This document shows, piece by piece, positions 1-9,951 of a stretch of 49,828 bases of DNA. The stretch is taken from positions 1 to 49,828 of the forward strand of contig NW_025955251.1 in assembly GCF_022376445.1 (NCBI RefSeq), written 5' to 3'. How positions within the stretch are numbered: the stretch's first letter is position 1; each line of letters opens with the position of its first letter. The DNA is from Fomitopsis serialis (Eukaryota; Basidiomycota; Agaricomycetes; Polyporales; Fomitopsidaceae). The translations under genes were made by a program, and so were the position numbers. Below the pieces are notes generated by a model. That model did not search any database and had not been told where the DNA came from. It saw only the letters and a list, made by a program, of their open reading frames with translations.

Positions 1-628
1 GGCGAGGCGATCGTGGAGTTTGACGGGCGCATCCCTGGTGATTTGATGGCTACAATTGTGGATGGTCGACAAGAAATAAATGCTGCCTGTTGCAGTCGGA
101 AGACGGAGGTGCTTCGCGCACCGCGCAGCTCCATGAAATGTGCGATACACTACGCAGATGTATGATAGGGATTGTTATCAGTAGTGCGGAATGAATAATG
201 TAAACTGCGAACAGGCATCGTACGAACTCTCCTGCAGAGTAAGGTGGGGGTAACAAGACCAGAACACGGCTGCAGAGGTTTCTATTGAGTGGACGGCAAG
301 CGGTCTCCTCAACGCTGACAGATAACCACCGGAATTGTACCTATCGTACATGCTTACTGGCGACGGGAATAGGATGAGACCCCAGTTTTGTCTGGGATCA
401 TGCGTACTGGGACTCGAGTCAATGCTACGATCGCTCCAGAGCATCGATGAATCATTCGGAGGTGGTAAGGTGTCCAGGTCAGTAAGGCGGATGATTTCGT
501 CGATTGTACGCCGGTATGCCAGAGCGGTCCAGGGACGCCGAATTGCGCGTGGTCATCCGAGGACTTACAAAGCGAGGAAGCAAAATGACATTCTATTTTT
601 CCATCACTTTAGGAACGTCCCGAGCTGA
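1..628. other. Left edge, no supported gene
   Basis: Frame 1 on the plus strand is open from base 1 to a TGA at 163-165 and could be the last exon of a gene lying outside the window, but the 54-residue translation has no motif I recognise. The rest of this stretch contains only short overlapping frames on both strands. It lies downstream of the ATP synthase subunit h gene, so part of it should be that gene's 3' region. Confidence 0.3.
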
Positions 629-1172
629 TCAGTGGTGGCCCTCCGCCTTGGGCTCGTCCGCCTCCAGGAACGTAAGGAAAGTGTCGGCGCCGGTCGTCAA
701 CTGCTCGGGAGCGCCCGCAGCAGCGGCTTTAGGGGCACCCTCCACGGGCTCGGTGGCGTCGTATGCGGTCAGTTCTGATGCGAGGTCGGCGGGGACGACA
801 GGGGGCTTGGGCGTCGGGGGCATGGAATACTGCTTCACGACACCGACATGGGCGTCCTTGGCCTGCTCCCGTGGTCAGGTTTCACGCCCCGAAACTAAGA
901 GACAGCACACGCACCGGCGGTGGAGCCTTGTAGGACTTCAGTTCCTTGATATAGAGCTCCTGGACGAAGTCTGTGTGCGCGCGACGTGAGCTGGCGGTCC
1001 TTCCTTACCCGGGCGCGCGTCACGCACCTTTCCTCGCCGCCGCGGACGTCGAGAACGCCGCCTGGCGCGAGAATGCGCGAGCCTAGGCGTATCTAAGTTT
1101 CAGCCAGCCATAACTACGGCCAGGAGGGGTACGCACAGCGGAGGAGGCCTGCCTGAGGACGGTCGACGACAT
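629..1172 (-). CDS. ATP14: Mitochondrial ATP synthase subunit h (Atp14-like)
   Basis: Subunit of the fungal F1Fo ATP synthase peripheral stalk, acting on the matrix side of the inner membrane. Four exons on the minus strand: 1137-1172, 1028-1082, 915-970 and 629-862, joining to 126 codons without a break. The first two exons give an Arg/Ser/Ala-rich presequence ending in FSTSAAARK, as expected for matrix import. The conserved core follows: DFVQELYIKELKSYK, then a Pro-rich segment and DLASELTAYDATEP, and an acidic tail. That order matches the fungal subunit h family, and the length is close to the yeast protein. The start was chosen because it is the only ATG giving a presequence in frame through a GTGCGT donor. 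The gene faces the ATPase inhibitor gene across 140 bp, so both may share a promoter. Confidence 0.88.
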
Positions 1173-1312
1173 GGTCAAGAACAAAAGTGTGACGTGACGC
1201 CGGTCACGCGTGCGGCCTCGGTTGGGCTCGGACGGTCGACGTCGCCTGCCGGCCCCAGACTGCCCGTCCATAAAGCCGCAACGCGTCCTCCTCGTCTTCC
1301 ATCCCATCCACG
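1173..1312. promoter_or_regulatory. Shared divergent promoter, ATP14-INH1
   Basis: The 140 bp between the two start codons must hold both core promoters and both 5' leaders. It is GC-rich, with no clear TATA box. Divergence between a stalk subunit of ATP synthase and the inhibitor of the same enzyme suggests co-regulation; this is inference from gene order only. Confidence 0.6.
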
Positions 1313-1777
1313 ATGCTCGCCAGAATTGCTACCCGCTCTGCTCGTCGCTCTGTGCCCCGTGTCGCGCCCATCGCCATGCGTGGCTACGCAGAGAACTCAT
1401 TCAAGTGAGTGCTGTATCGTGGTCGGTGACATCATGAGCTGACGCGCCGTGTATGTGCTGAACAGCAAGAAGGAGAAGGCCCATGAAGGTACGTTGTTTT
1501 ACGGGAGTTGAGCAGTGATACATAATTACTTATCTCTCTGCTTAGACCAATTCGCTCGCCAACATGAGGCTGAGCAGCTGAAGAAGCTCAAGGCCGAGGT
1601 GCGCTCTTACAACTCGTCTCAATCCCTTCTCATATCTGACGCCTCACCATGCAGCTTGAGAAGAAGAAGGCAGAGCTGGTGAGTCCACTGAAGTGAGCCG
1701 CCTCAACCCCAGTCTGACTGACGGCGTCTCAGGCCCAACTCGAGAAGGAGCACGAAGAGCTCTCGAAGAAGCAATAA
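1313..1777 (+). CDS. INH1: Mitochondrial F1-ATPase inhibitor (IATP)
   Basis: Small protein that binds F1 and blocks ATP hydrolysis when the membrane potential falls. Five exons (1313-1404, 1466-1488, 1546-1598, 1655-1678, 1733-1777) join to 78 residues plus TAA. Residues 1 to about 24 form an Arg-rich mitochondrial presequence (MLARIATRSARRS start). The mature part reads ENSFNKKEKAHEDQFARQHE, the inhibitory segment of the IATP family, followed by a Lys/Glu heptad stretch to the end, consistent with the antiparallel coiled coil that dimerises the family. Two exons are only 23-24 nt. The length is typical for fungal members. Its divergent neighbour encodes a subunit of the enzyme it inhibits. 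Confidence 0.92.
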
Positions 1778-2310
1778 ACTCGTATGTAGAATCATACTGC
1801 ATACACAGGTTCGTCGTTCGAGTGCATTTACACTGCCGCTGGATGGTGACGTTCCTGGCGCAGCGCGATGCTCCCTATGGCTTCGTACAGGACAGATGTC
1901 TCGGCGTACTGATTCGTTTCATATTGTACCGCATATAGCCACACGCACGATGAGAATGGAATGAACCTGTTCATTGGTCTGTGCGAGCTGTTGGGATATT
2001 CGATGCACACCTTGTTGTTCGGGTGTTCTGGGCGGCTGTTTCATGATCCATGGTGCGGAAACTTATACTGTAAATGTACGTGACATTGCTCTATACGACG
2101 TTCAGCTAGGTGCGACATTGCTCTGTCTGAGAATTTAGCGAGGCCAAGCATAAGTAATGTATTACAGTTGACTCGTCATGCCCGAGGCCTTCTCGTCATT
2201 TTACGATACACTGAATCCACCGCGCGAACACGCCGACGAGCCAGCCTCCGTAATCGTGAGCCTTGCGACTAGCGAAAACATCATCTCGAGGTTTACCTTC
2301 GGCAAATGGT
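1778..2310. other. Convergent 3' intergenic region
   Basis: This 533-bp stretch lies between the 3' ends of INH1 and the citrate carrier gene. Only short frames without codon-usage support are present. Presumably it holds both 3' UTRs and polyadenylation sites; I see nothing else. Confidence 0.5.
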
Positions 2311-3785
2311 CTATGTCGGTCGGCCGCCCAGCAGCGCAATAATTTGCTCGTAGACAGTGAAGACGATACCACCGCTCATCTGTACGAAGGATGGAGGCAA
2401 GACATTAGCCAGTCTTCCCGTCAGCAAACCGCAAGGTACTGACCACCAACCGCGCCAACCTTGGCGTCGTCCCCCTCCAGAACCTCAAGATCCCCTCCTC
2501 CGTGAAGATCCGGTACGCGCAGTGGAACGAGTTGCGGTAGGCCTGTCTTGCTTCGAGGCTTTGCATCCGCGTCTTGATCACGCTACGAGTACCCGCCTGT
2601 GAGACATGCTGCCGTCTCCCTGATCACACGAACGGGCGAAGAGGACTCACTCGAGGGGCATGGTGGTGTAAACGGTGACGAGCCCGGCAACGGCGCCGAT
2701 GCCGAAAGTCATCCCGCTCGAGAGGTTCTGCCCTGGGCGCGCGGTGCCGAGGACGAACTGTTTGAGGGTCGTGTAGGTCGTGAATCGAACGGCGGAGTTG
2801 GCGCCTGTGATTCGGTGAGCTCAATGTTTCCGGCCGAGCGTACGGACAGGAGTCTACCTTGTCGCATCATCTGGGTGGAGAGGGATAGGTCAGGGGGAGG
2901 TTGCGCAGAAGAACGGGAGGAGACGGACCACAGGGAAGAGCCCGCGATATATCCCGCCGATACCCTCTTCGCGGACGATTGAGACTGTGCCGTGGATGAG
3001 TCCGCGGTACCTTGGGTTCGGGCTCTTCGCGTCGTCGATGAGTTTCGTTCTGTACCGCGACGCTCAGCAGTTGTGGCGGAGTAGGAGTACATGGAAGCAG
3101 TTACTTGATCGTCTCCGAGGGCGTAACGGCAAAGATAGCCTCCATCATACCCGCTCCGAGACCAGCTGCACTTCACATTAGTGGGAGACTCGCGACATAC
3201 TGTAGATATTACGCACCTGCCAGACTCCTCGGCGCCGTAACTTTACCCTCAATGACCATGGTACGTGAGACGGACGTGGCCAGCGATTGCAACCACGGGT
3301 GCTCACCTCCGCATCGGCCAGCATGTGCTTGAACTGGTCATACGACAAGAAACGTACACCAGCCTTGACTGAGTTGCCTACAGACATTCGTCGTATGATG
3401 CCTGTACAGCAGCCCATAGAGACAACACACATACCAATGACCAAGGCCATGCATCCTGAATATAGCCCCGGAATCCCCTTTGCCTTCACTGTCTCCCGAA
3501 TGATCGTCCATGGGCTCTCCCTCTATAACACAGACAACGTCTCAGTATACAGCCGTGCTCGTCCTTCACAATTAGCACAGACCTGTCCTGTGAATTGTGT
3601 GCGCGTCTTAACATATTCCGTCGGGTATGTCACGAATCTGCGTCACCTAAATTCGCTGAACGGTCGACGAAGAGTGGTTGGGCGGACGCGGCTCACGCTT
3701 CTACCGCGCCGGCGGTCGTGCCCGCGATGACCGAGTGCAGTGGCTTTTCTTTCTTGAAGATTGGTCTACTTGTCTCGGTCGTCAT
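2311..3785 (-). CDS. CTP1: Mitochondrial citrate/tricarboxylate carrier
   Basis: Inner-membrane exchanger of the SLC25 family, which supplies cytosolic citrate for acetyl-CoA and lipid synthesis. Eleven exons (3697-3785, 3583-3637, 3435-3522, 3307-3377, 3217-3247, 3105-3165, 2929-3049, 2858-2870, 2651-2804, 2444-2582, 2311-2379) join to 297 codons, giving 296 residues, the usual carrier length. All three repeat signatures are present: YPTEYVKTR, TPSETIKTKL and MPLDVIKTRM. The stretches YRGLIHGTVSIVREEG, GIYRG, RQGANSAVRFTTY and GLVTVYTTMPLD are characteristic of the tricarboxylate carrier branch. Exon 8 is only 13 nt. The start lies just before PLHSVIAGTTAGAVEA, the first membrane segment. 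The gene is divergent from the kinase gene, with 271 bp between starts. Confidence 0.93.
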
Positions 3786-4056
3786 CGTGTAGTCCGTGTA
3801 AGGGGTGTAAGACAGACAAAGAGGACAGATGAGATCGCAAGAGGAAGGGCTGGAATGCCTACTCCTCATGCGCCGCGGTGCGCGTGCTCGTGACTTCAGC
3901 CACCGTCGCGCCTTCCACCCGTCATCCGCCTCCTCCTCCACGTCCTTTCGCGTCCTTCTTCGCCCTGTCTCGCCATTTCGGCCGTGCCATCTCGCGCACT
4001 GTTGCCTATCATCAGGCTCAGCTTATCAAGGCAACTGAAATTACCTCGAAAGGGCC
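3786..4056. promoter_or_regulatory. Shared upstream region, CTP1 and kinase
   Basis: The 271 bp between the CTP1 start and the chosen kinase start contains pyrimidine-rich runs around 3895-3990 (cctcctcctccacgtcc), common in fungal promoters. Part of it may be kinase 5' leader or an unrecognised first exon, because an upstream ATG at 3878 lies in another frame. Confidence 0.4.
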
Positions 4057-5586
4057 ATGTCAAGTCAACCTGCGAGACTTTCTCTCCACTGGGGGACAGA
4101 TGACACCGTCGAGGACATCAATCGCTATGTTAATGGAGGCTTCCACCCCATACGGCTAGGAGATGTTCTCAGGTCAGATGTAGCTAACTACCGCATTCTT
4201 CACAAACTCGGAAGAGGGTCTTTTGCGACTGTTTGGCTTGCCGCCACTATGGAAGATGCCCAGTTATCTTGCAGTTATCATTGTAAATCGCGTCTCCAGT
4301 GCCATTGTTATGCATGCTCAAACTGACCTTTTGGTCGAGACAGGCCCAAATTCGTTGCGCTAAAGATATGTGTCGCGGACGCCGACTCGCAGCACGAGCT
4401 CAACATTCACAGCCGTCTACCACCTGCGCAAGATCGCCACGTTTTACAACTTCTCGACGACTTCTCCGTCCACGGTCCAAACGGAGCACACGTTGTCCTC
4501 GTGCATGATGTCCTTGGTTCTCCCGCAGACCTGACGGACCTAGTACAAAAGCAAGTTCGACAGCTATGCAAGCAACTCGTGCAGGGTGTCGCCTTCCTTC
4601 ACAGTCACGGCATAACGCACGGAGGCAAGTGCTCTCGCATGATGCACGTTTACGCAATACACACTGATCTCTGCCCATCCACAGATATACATGCCGGGAA
4701 TATTGGTGTTTGTCTGCCAACACTGGATGGCCATTCTGAAGATGACATCCTCGACTACTTTGGCCCGCCCGAGATCTCACCCATCCTTCCTCGCCAGCCT
4801 CCCCCTCGGCCCCTCGACACGCTTCCACCATATCTCACGCCACCCATCGCTCTTGCTTACTATCTCAAAGAGCGAGACCCGTCATTTGTGCTGTCTCCTC
4901 TTCAGATTGAGATTATGGATCTCGGCAATGGTATGCTCGCAAAGTCTGCCTCTCCCTCCAGTTCACAGACCCCTCTGACGCACCAAATTAACCTACACAG
5001 CTACAATCGTTGACGAGCATCCACGCCCGTCGTGCACACCCGCGACCGTCTGCGCACCCGAGATCATGTTCGAGCGGGTAACAACTAAGACCGATCCTCC
5101 CGCCACGTTCGCGAGCGACATCTGGTCTCTTGCATGCACGGTAATTGACTGTATTGTCTCTCTGTGCCACCGTACTCATGAAGATGTATTGAAACAGCTG
5201 TACGAAATCGCTTTCCAGGCACGTATCTTTCATTTCGCCTCACCTAGCAACACACTCCTCGTCGACATGGCCAAGTTATGCGGCGGGATCCCTCCTGAGT
5301 GGGTTGTGTACTTTGACACCAGCGGGCTGCCAAAAGCCCTGGATGGAAGTATGTCTTCGAGGTCTTCTTATCCTCCGGTCTTCGTGCTTACCCAATTCTA
5401 GCGATATCTAGGAGCGCGGCTGATAAGGAATGGAAACGAAAGGTGGATCACTACGCGCGAAAATGGACGGAGAAAGATGACATCGATGGGTTCGTCGACT
5501 TTTTGAGGATGATGCTCAAGCTGGATCCAGGCGCACGTCCCAGTGCTATCGAAGTCTTGAACCATTCTTGGTTTGTAAATCGCTGA
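4057..5586 (+). CDS. SRPK-like serine/threonine protein kinase
   Basis: Protein kinase of the fungal SR-protein-kinase-like group, which generally phosphorylates Arg/Ser-rich proteins; the true substrate is unknown. Six exons (4057-4282, 4340-4624, 4685-4930, 5001-5140, 5198-5348, 5402-5586) join to 410 residues. Visible motifs in order: glycine loop LGRGSFATVW, VALKI lysine, catalytic loop THGDIHAGN, magnesium loop as DLGNA (the SRPK form), CAPE, DIWSLACTLYEI, and LDPGARPSA near the end. The lysine normally two residues after the catalytic Asp is His here. Intron 2 has a GC donor (gcaagt). The first exon-intron border is uncertain (donor gtaaat at 4283, or one near 4262), and so is the start. 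N-terminal residues before the kinase domain are few. Confidence 0.8.
4625..4684 (+). other. GC-AG intron in the kinase catalytic loop
   Basis: The exon ends ..CAC GGA G and is followed by gcaagt; the acceptor is ccacag. Only this GC donor restores the frame ACG CAC GGA GAT ATA CAT, which encodes the catalytic HGDIH motif. The nearby GT (4629) gives a wrong frame. The length is 60 nt, normal for this gene. Confidence 0.8.
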
Positions 5587-5950
5587 AGGGCTCGGTGAGA
5601 CCGGGGAAGGGATTGGAGCGCACCACGCTGTTGACTTAAATGTCGCTTTAGGGTCACCGGTCATCACGCGAGACTAGCGTCGCGCTGATATGGCATTTCT
5701 TCCGTCAATCCACCAGATCTACCGCTGCGACTCGGCTGCGTGGTCCAGGACACAACATGACGCTAATCTCAGTTCTACATAGTACGATCAACCCGGCGGG
5801 ACGTGTTCAATAGCACCCATGGCGGCAGTGATATGCGTTAAAGATTAGAGGGCATATCATACAGTGCGGATTTAATCTATTAAAGTCGTTTGCCAGTACA
5901 CTGAACTGCAACTTGGAGTAGGTCGATGTACGTATCGTTTATGCGCCCAA
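5587..5950. other. Convergent 3' intergenic region
   Basis: Between the kinase stop and the F-box stop codon; no coding signal seen. Contains AT-rich tracts near 5840-5885 that could serve as 3' processing signals. Confidence 0.5.
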
Positions 5951-7081
5951 TCACACTCTGCTCTGTGCAATGTCTAGGTCGCCTTTGGGGTCCGGGAATA
6001 CATACGCCTCCTCCCTCTGAATCGCAACCTTGTCGGGTCTCGTCGTCATCACCGCGATCCTTGCTCTCCAAGCAACCAATCGTGCTCTCCATTGCGCCAG
6101 GTTGCCCGGTTTGACCATCTTCATGCCCGCCATGCCCTGGCACATCACGATGGCCCACCACAGATCTTGCTTCCACCCCTCCTCAAAGTCACCTCCGACG
6201 GTTGCACGCACATCCGCCCACGAAGGATTCCATCTCGTGCTATGTAATAGGTGCCTGAGGCCCAGCTGGCCGTCCTTTTCCGTGAACCCGTCGGGTGAAG
6301 TGGAGTTGGTGTTTAGGAAGGGTGCGTAAGGACCGACAGGCTGGACAGCCCGGCGCGGATCCATCCTGCCGTCCGCGCGCCGCCGGTCCCAGGTAGTGCT
6401 CTGGTGCGTCCAGCACATCCAATCCGGAATGCAGTACTTGACGAACTCCAGCCTCGTTTCGACGTTCGCCGCCTCGGGGATCGTGCCCGACTCGAGAAAC
6501 ACCTCGAAGGCAGGCCCGAAGAGCTCGCCGTAGATGGCGAGATGGAAGAAGGTCTCGGGCGGATCGGCGCGGATCGTAGCCGCGTCGTCGACGCCGCCGT
6601 CCCAGAAGTCGGGGGTGGAATACCACTGCTCGCCTATGCATGTGTCGATGATGTCAACGACAGGGTTGATCGTCGAAAAGCGCATCTCGTAGAGCTCGCG
6701 GATGCGCTCCGTCGTCAGGCCCGCGTGTTCGAGTGCGAGCTCCAGAAGGCCCTCCATGCCCTTGCGGAAGGCGGTACGGAGCACGGCGGTGTTCTCGGAC
6801 GAGAGAGACGCCCATTCACCGACTTGTCGAGCCGTAGCAGCTACGAGGAAGTGTGGGTCGGGTCGGAAGAATATCCGCGATGCTGCAGCTGCGAGGTGAA
6901 GGATGGTCCGAGGCGAGGTGTGTAAGGACAGTTCGTGGAGAAGACGACACGTCGCAGCGAGGTTGATGAAATCCTCGATGTCACGAAGGTAGAAAGGGAG
7001 AGACAGCAGAATGTCTGCGGGGAGCGACAGCAGAGATGCATCTTCAGACATCTCTTGGGGAAGCGCGGCGGGGATAAACAA
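5951..7081 (-). CDS. F-box-like protein, family A, intact copy 1
   Basis: Intronless 376-residue protein. An F-box-like segment lies near the start (LLSLPADILLSLPFYLRDIE, then INLAATCRLLHELS; residues about 17-55), which in other proteins binds Skp1 and makes the protein a substrate receptor of an SCF ubiquitin ligase. The remaining 300 residues are a conserved but unnamed region with RIRELYEMRFSTINPVVD, a Cys/Trp-rich segment (IPDWMCW) and SWADVRATVGGDFEEGWK followed by DLWWAIVMCQGM. The same architecture recurs at 37003-38133 (intact, also 376 residues), 19280-20382 and 21322-22411 (both damaged), so this is a local multigene family. A second possible start is MSEDASLL, ten codons inside. 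Substrate unknown. Confidence 0.82.
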   Translation of the reverse strand: MFIPAALPQEMSEDASLLSLPADILLSLPFYLRDIEDFINLAATCRLLHELSLHTSPRTILHLAAAASRIFFRPDPHFLVAATARQVGEWASLSSENTAVLRTAFRKGMEGLLELALEHAGLTTERIRELYEMRFSTINPVVDIIDTCIGEQWYSTPDFWDGGVDDAATIRADPPETFFHLAIYGELFGPAFEVFLESGTIPEAANVETRLEFVKYCIPDWMCWTHQSTTWDRRRADGRMDPRRAVQPVGPYAPFLNTNSTSPDGFTEKDGQLGLRHLLHSTRWNPSWADVRATVGGDFEEGWKQDLWWAIVMCQGMAGMKMVKPGNLAQWRARLVAWRARIAVMTTRPDKVAIQREEAYVFPDPKGDLDIAQSRV

Positions 7082-7835
7082 GTCTAGGTGAGTGTCGACC
7101 AGTGTCTCGCGTCAAGTCCAACCCCCTCTTATGTGTGCGGTCGGATCCTCAGCGCGATCTGTCAACGTTCAACTGTGCGACCGGGTGAGTCGTTGACGTC
7201 GATGTGACTCGATGCGCTACACGTACAGGTGTAACGTGGCATTGCCGTCGGAGGAATGCATCGATCTCGAAGTCACTGTCATATGCGTCACCGCCCTGAG
7301 GGCTGTGCAGTGTGCTTGCCTGATCAATCATCAGCTGACAAGTCCCAGCCCGGAGAAGTGTTCATCCGCGTCAATGTTCAACATTCCTGTCAACGGGGAC
7401 TGAGCGGCCAGCCCACAAGCGTACATATGCCACCACAGGCCGAAGACTTGAAGCTGACCACGTCCTTTGCATATCCCAAACTCCCTAGACTACGAATCCC
7501 AATATTCCTGCAGGCTCGGTTCGCCTACTACAGTCGTTAGTTTCAATTGGCGAGGCACCAGTGCCCGGCGAGCAGTACGAAATGGCGGCGCATGTCGGGA
7601 AGCCTTACACACGGGAGGCATTGACGCACGGCTACAGGGTCTCGGGGGCCGCGATGAACCATAGGTACGTTGAGGGTCCATATGGAATCGAATTCGCATT
7701 CTTGACTCAGTACTGACGAGTCGTAGGTGTGTTTGACTGGAATCTGCGCTGTAGCGGAGACGAGTCCGCTATTCAGCCAATGCTGTTGCGTCGTTGCGTT
7801 GTACTATGCGCGCCTAGAGGCGTGGGTCGACACCC
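7082..7835. other. Intergenic, upstream of F-box copy 1
   Basis: 754 bp with short scattered frames only. The part next to 7081 should hold the promoter of the minus-strand F-box gene. No repeat or RNA gene recognised. Confidence 0.4.
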
Positions 7836-8399
7836 TCAGTACCAGCCATAGACACCCACGCAAATTGTCTTCAGCTTGAAGTAGTGCAGAAACATGCACT
7901 GGTCTGCGGGATACTGCTCCTCTCTCCTATTACCAGAGGAAGCGTCGGCCCGGGCTCCCACAGTGCTGAGACGTTGTTGAGAAACACCGTCCACGCGGTC
8001 CTTGCCTTTCCTCTTTTTGCTTGGCACGTTTAGTCCTTGGGCTTGAAGAGCTTGAAGGACATGGTCTCCTGGCGGCTGCGATCCCAAGTGTCTATTCAAG
8101 TCGAGTTTGGGCCTGATATCCGCGCCGGCTGAGCGAGTCAGGCAAAGCCGTACGAAGTGCACGGCCTTCGACAGGTCAATGCTGGACCACAGGAGGGGCG
8201 TGTTCACGACGACATCCTTCCAGTAGCGGCATACGCCCATCGACCTATTTACGGCTACCATGTCGCTCCGTGACTTGCCCTTAGCGCTAGCGAGGCGAAT
8301 GATTTCGACGAGGGTTTCGTTTGGGAGCATAGTGACGTGCCAGGGAGTCGCCGGGTGGCTCGCTAATTCGCGCGTCCGCCGAGTCTTGTCTGTATCCAT
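7836..8399 (-). pseudogene. Truncated F-box family B copy, inverted
   Basis: The minus-strand frame starting at ATG 8399 encodes an F-box segment (MLPNETLVEIIRLASAKG, then SMGVCRYWKDVVVNTPLLW) that matches the start of the family-B gene at 10586. Similarity ends near 8105, after RSAGADI; the rest of the frame to the stop at 7836 is unrelated Lys/Arg/Ser-rich sequence, so the C-terminal 450 or more residues of the family are missing. Bases 8139-8234 are identical, in inverted orientation, to 10739-10834 (96 of 96), while flanks have diverged. The 5' leader with a former intron (acceptor tcccag) is also recognisable upstream. A short expressed F-box-only protein cannot be ruled out. Confidence 0.7.
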
Positions 8400-8683
8400 T
8401 TGCGAGATCGTCCTGGGAAGCAAGCACTGGCAGTCAATATACATGTATGGGAGGTTGATGAGGGCCATACAACAAACCTTGATACGACGTAGCAGCTGAA
8501 GGCAGAGAATACCAGCTGCAGGATGATCGCTGCAGGCTCGGACTGGTGTAAGTAGTAACGTGGTATCATTGACATGTAGTCACCATCCTACTTACAGTGA
8601 TGAATCGATGCAGTTCGGCTGCTGCTGCGCTTGCCTATACGACCGTCCTCCCCTCCCTCAAAACGGTGTTTTTACTGGAAATC
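8400..8683 (-). repeat. Inverted copy of an F-box 5' leader
   Basis: Reverse complement of roughly 8400-8560 resembles 10455-10585, the leader of the family-B gene at 10586: both contain gcgatc..cctgcagctg, tctctgcctt and a leader intron ending tcccag just before the start codon. With 7836-8399 it forms the left arm of an inverted repeat around the SUR7-like gene. The border near 8560-8683 is not exact. Confidence 0.6.
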
Positions 8684-8734
8684 TGCGGGTCTGCCTAGTG
8701 TGCGGGTCTGCCTAGTGTGCGGGTCTGCCTAGTG
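8684..8734. repeat. 17-bp tandem repeat, three copies
   Basis: Three perfect head-to-tail copies of tgcgggtctgcctagtg lie 255 bp upstream of the SUR7/PalI-like start codon. Perfect identity suggests recent slippage. They are placed where an upstream promoter element could sit, but no factor is known to me for this sequence. Confidence 0.9.
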
Positions 8735-8988
8735 GAGGAGGTGGAGACGAGGGTTTGCCTCACGCAACGCGCCCGCCTGACCGCCGCACTGCGGCTCTCT
8801 ACTAGCCGCGGAGCTAGCCGATCTCGCTTCGAGAGTTTTGCGTGGAGTGAAGACGGCGGACACGAACTGGGGTGCCCGCTTCCTCGCTCCCGCCTGCCCG
8901 CACGCTCTTCCACCCGCCGACTGTGATATACGCCTGAGGCCGCTCCTCCAGCACATCCCAGTCCGCCGAGCCTGCTACTCACTCCAAG

Positions 8989-9951
8989 ATGGGCCGCCTG
9001 TTCCACATTCCCGGGATTTTCTTCCTCTTCGTCGCATTCGTCCTCCTGTTCCTCGTGTCCATCTCGCTCCCCTACTTGACGACACTCGACTTTGCGCGCG
9101 TGCACTTTGAGGGTAAGGTGACGGCGGGTGGCGTCTCAAACGCGGTCACGGAGCTAAGGGTGCGTACATGTCCGACATATCTGATCGTCTTTGCATATCT
9201 GACGCGCCCGTCAGTTTGGTACTTGGTATGTGTTGATTTGACTCGGTGCGCGGATAGGGACGAACATATTTGCAGGGCGGAATGCTGGTACGAGTCTTCT
9301 GGAGACCGCGTCTGCAGTAGCGCAGGTGCGTGCATTCGCATATGTTGCACAAGTCTACCGTAACACGCATCCACAGGCAACGCGTACAATGTCACCATTT
9401 ACAGCGGCAGCGGCGATGGCTCTAGCTCTGTCTCTATCGGTTCTTCCTGGACACGCGGACTAGCGCTCCATCCCGTTGGTGCGTGTCTTCTCTCTTCACG
9501 TTCCTTCACGTTTTCCTCACAATATCGCATTGGCAGCGGCTGGCGTGACGCTAATCGCGTTCCTGCTGAGTCTCTCGAGCCATATCACCCTCCGCCTTTT
9601 CGCATCCCTCGCGTCCTTCCTTGGAGGCACCGTCGCCTTCATCGCATTCCTCGTCGATGTCGCGCTCTACGCGTACGTGAAGAGCGAAGTCGGCAAGCTA
9701 GACAATGTCGACGCGCATACAGATACCGCGCCCGGTACGTAGCCTCTATCTTTACTCGATCGCGGCGCGCATCTGACTGCGTCGAATCGGCAGGATTCTG
9801 GATGACGTTCGTGTCGTTCATCCTCCTCTTCCTCGCAGGCGGAACGGTCTGCTTCGGGCGTCGACGGGACCGCATGGCGGGGGCGACCAACTACCCCATG
9901 GCGTCCAGCAAGTTCTCGCGATCGTGGAGGGACCGCTTCACCCGCTCGTAG
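8989..9951 (+). CDS. SUR7/PalI family plasma membrane protein
   Basis: Four-span membrane protein of the SUR7/PalI (Rim9-like) family; members sit in cortical patches or take part in ambient-pH sensing. Six exons (8989-9159, 9215-9225, 9276-9325, 9377-9478, 9537-9734, 9794-9951) join to 229 residues. TM1 is residues about 6-30 (FLFVAFVLLFLVSISLPYL), followed by an extracellular loop with two Cys (CWYESSGDRVC) and a Ser/Gly-rich segment, TM2 about 113-126, TM3 about 135-158 and TM4 about 180-200, with a short basic tail. Exon 2 has only 11 nt. A damaged partial copy lies at 15164-16033. The gene is flanked on both sides by family-B F-box sequences pointing outward. Confidence 0.85.

Noticed and set aside
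2709..3176. 155-codon minus-strand frame
   Set aside because: Read-through of CTP1 exons and introns in mixed frames; the spliced model with three carrier signatures explains the region.
5402..5667. Minus-strand frames of 68-89 codons at the kinase 3' end
   Set aside because: Antisense to the last kinase exon, which has the conserved LDPGARPSA motif.
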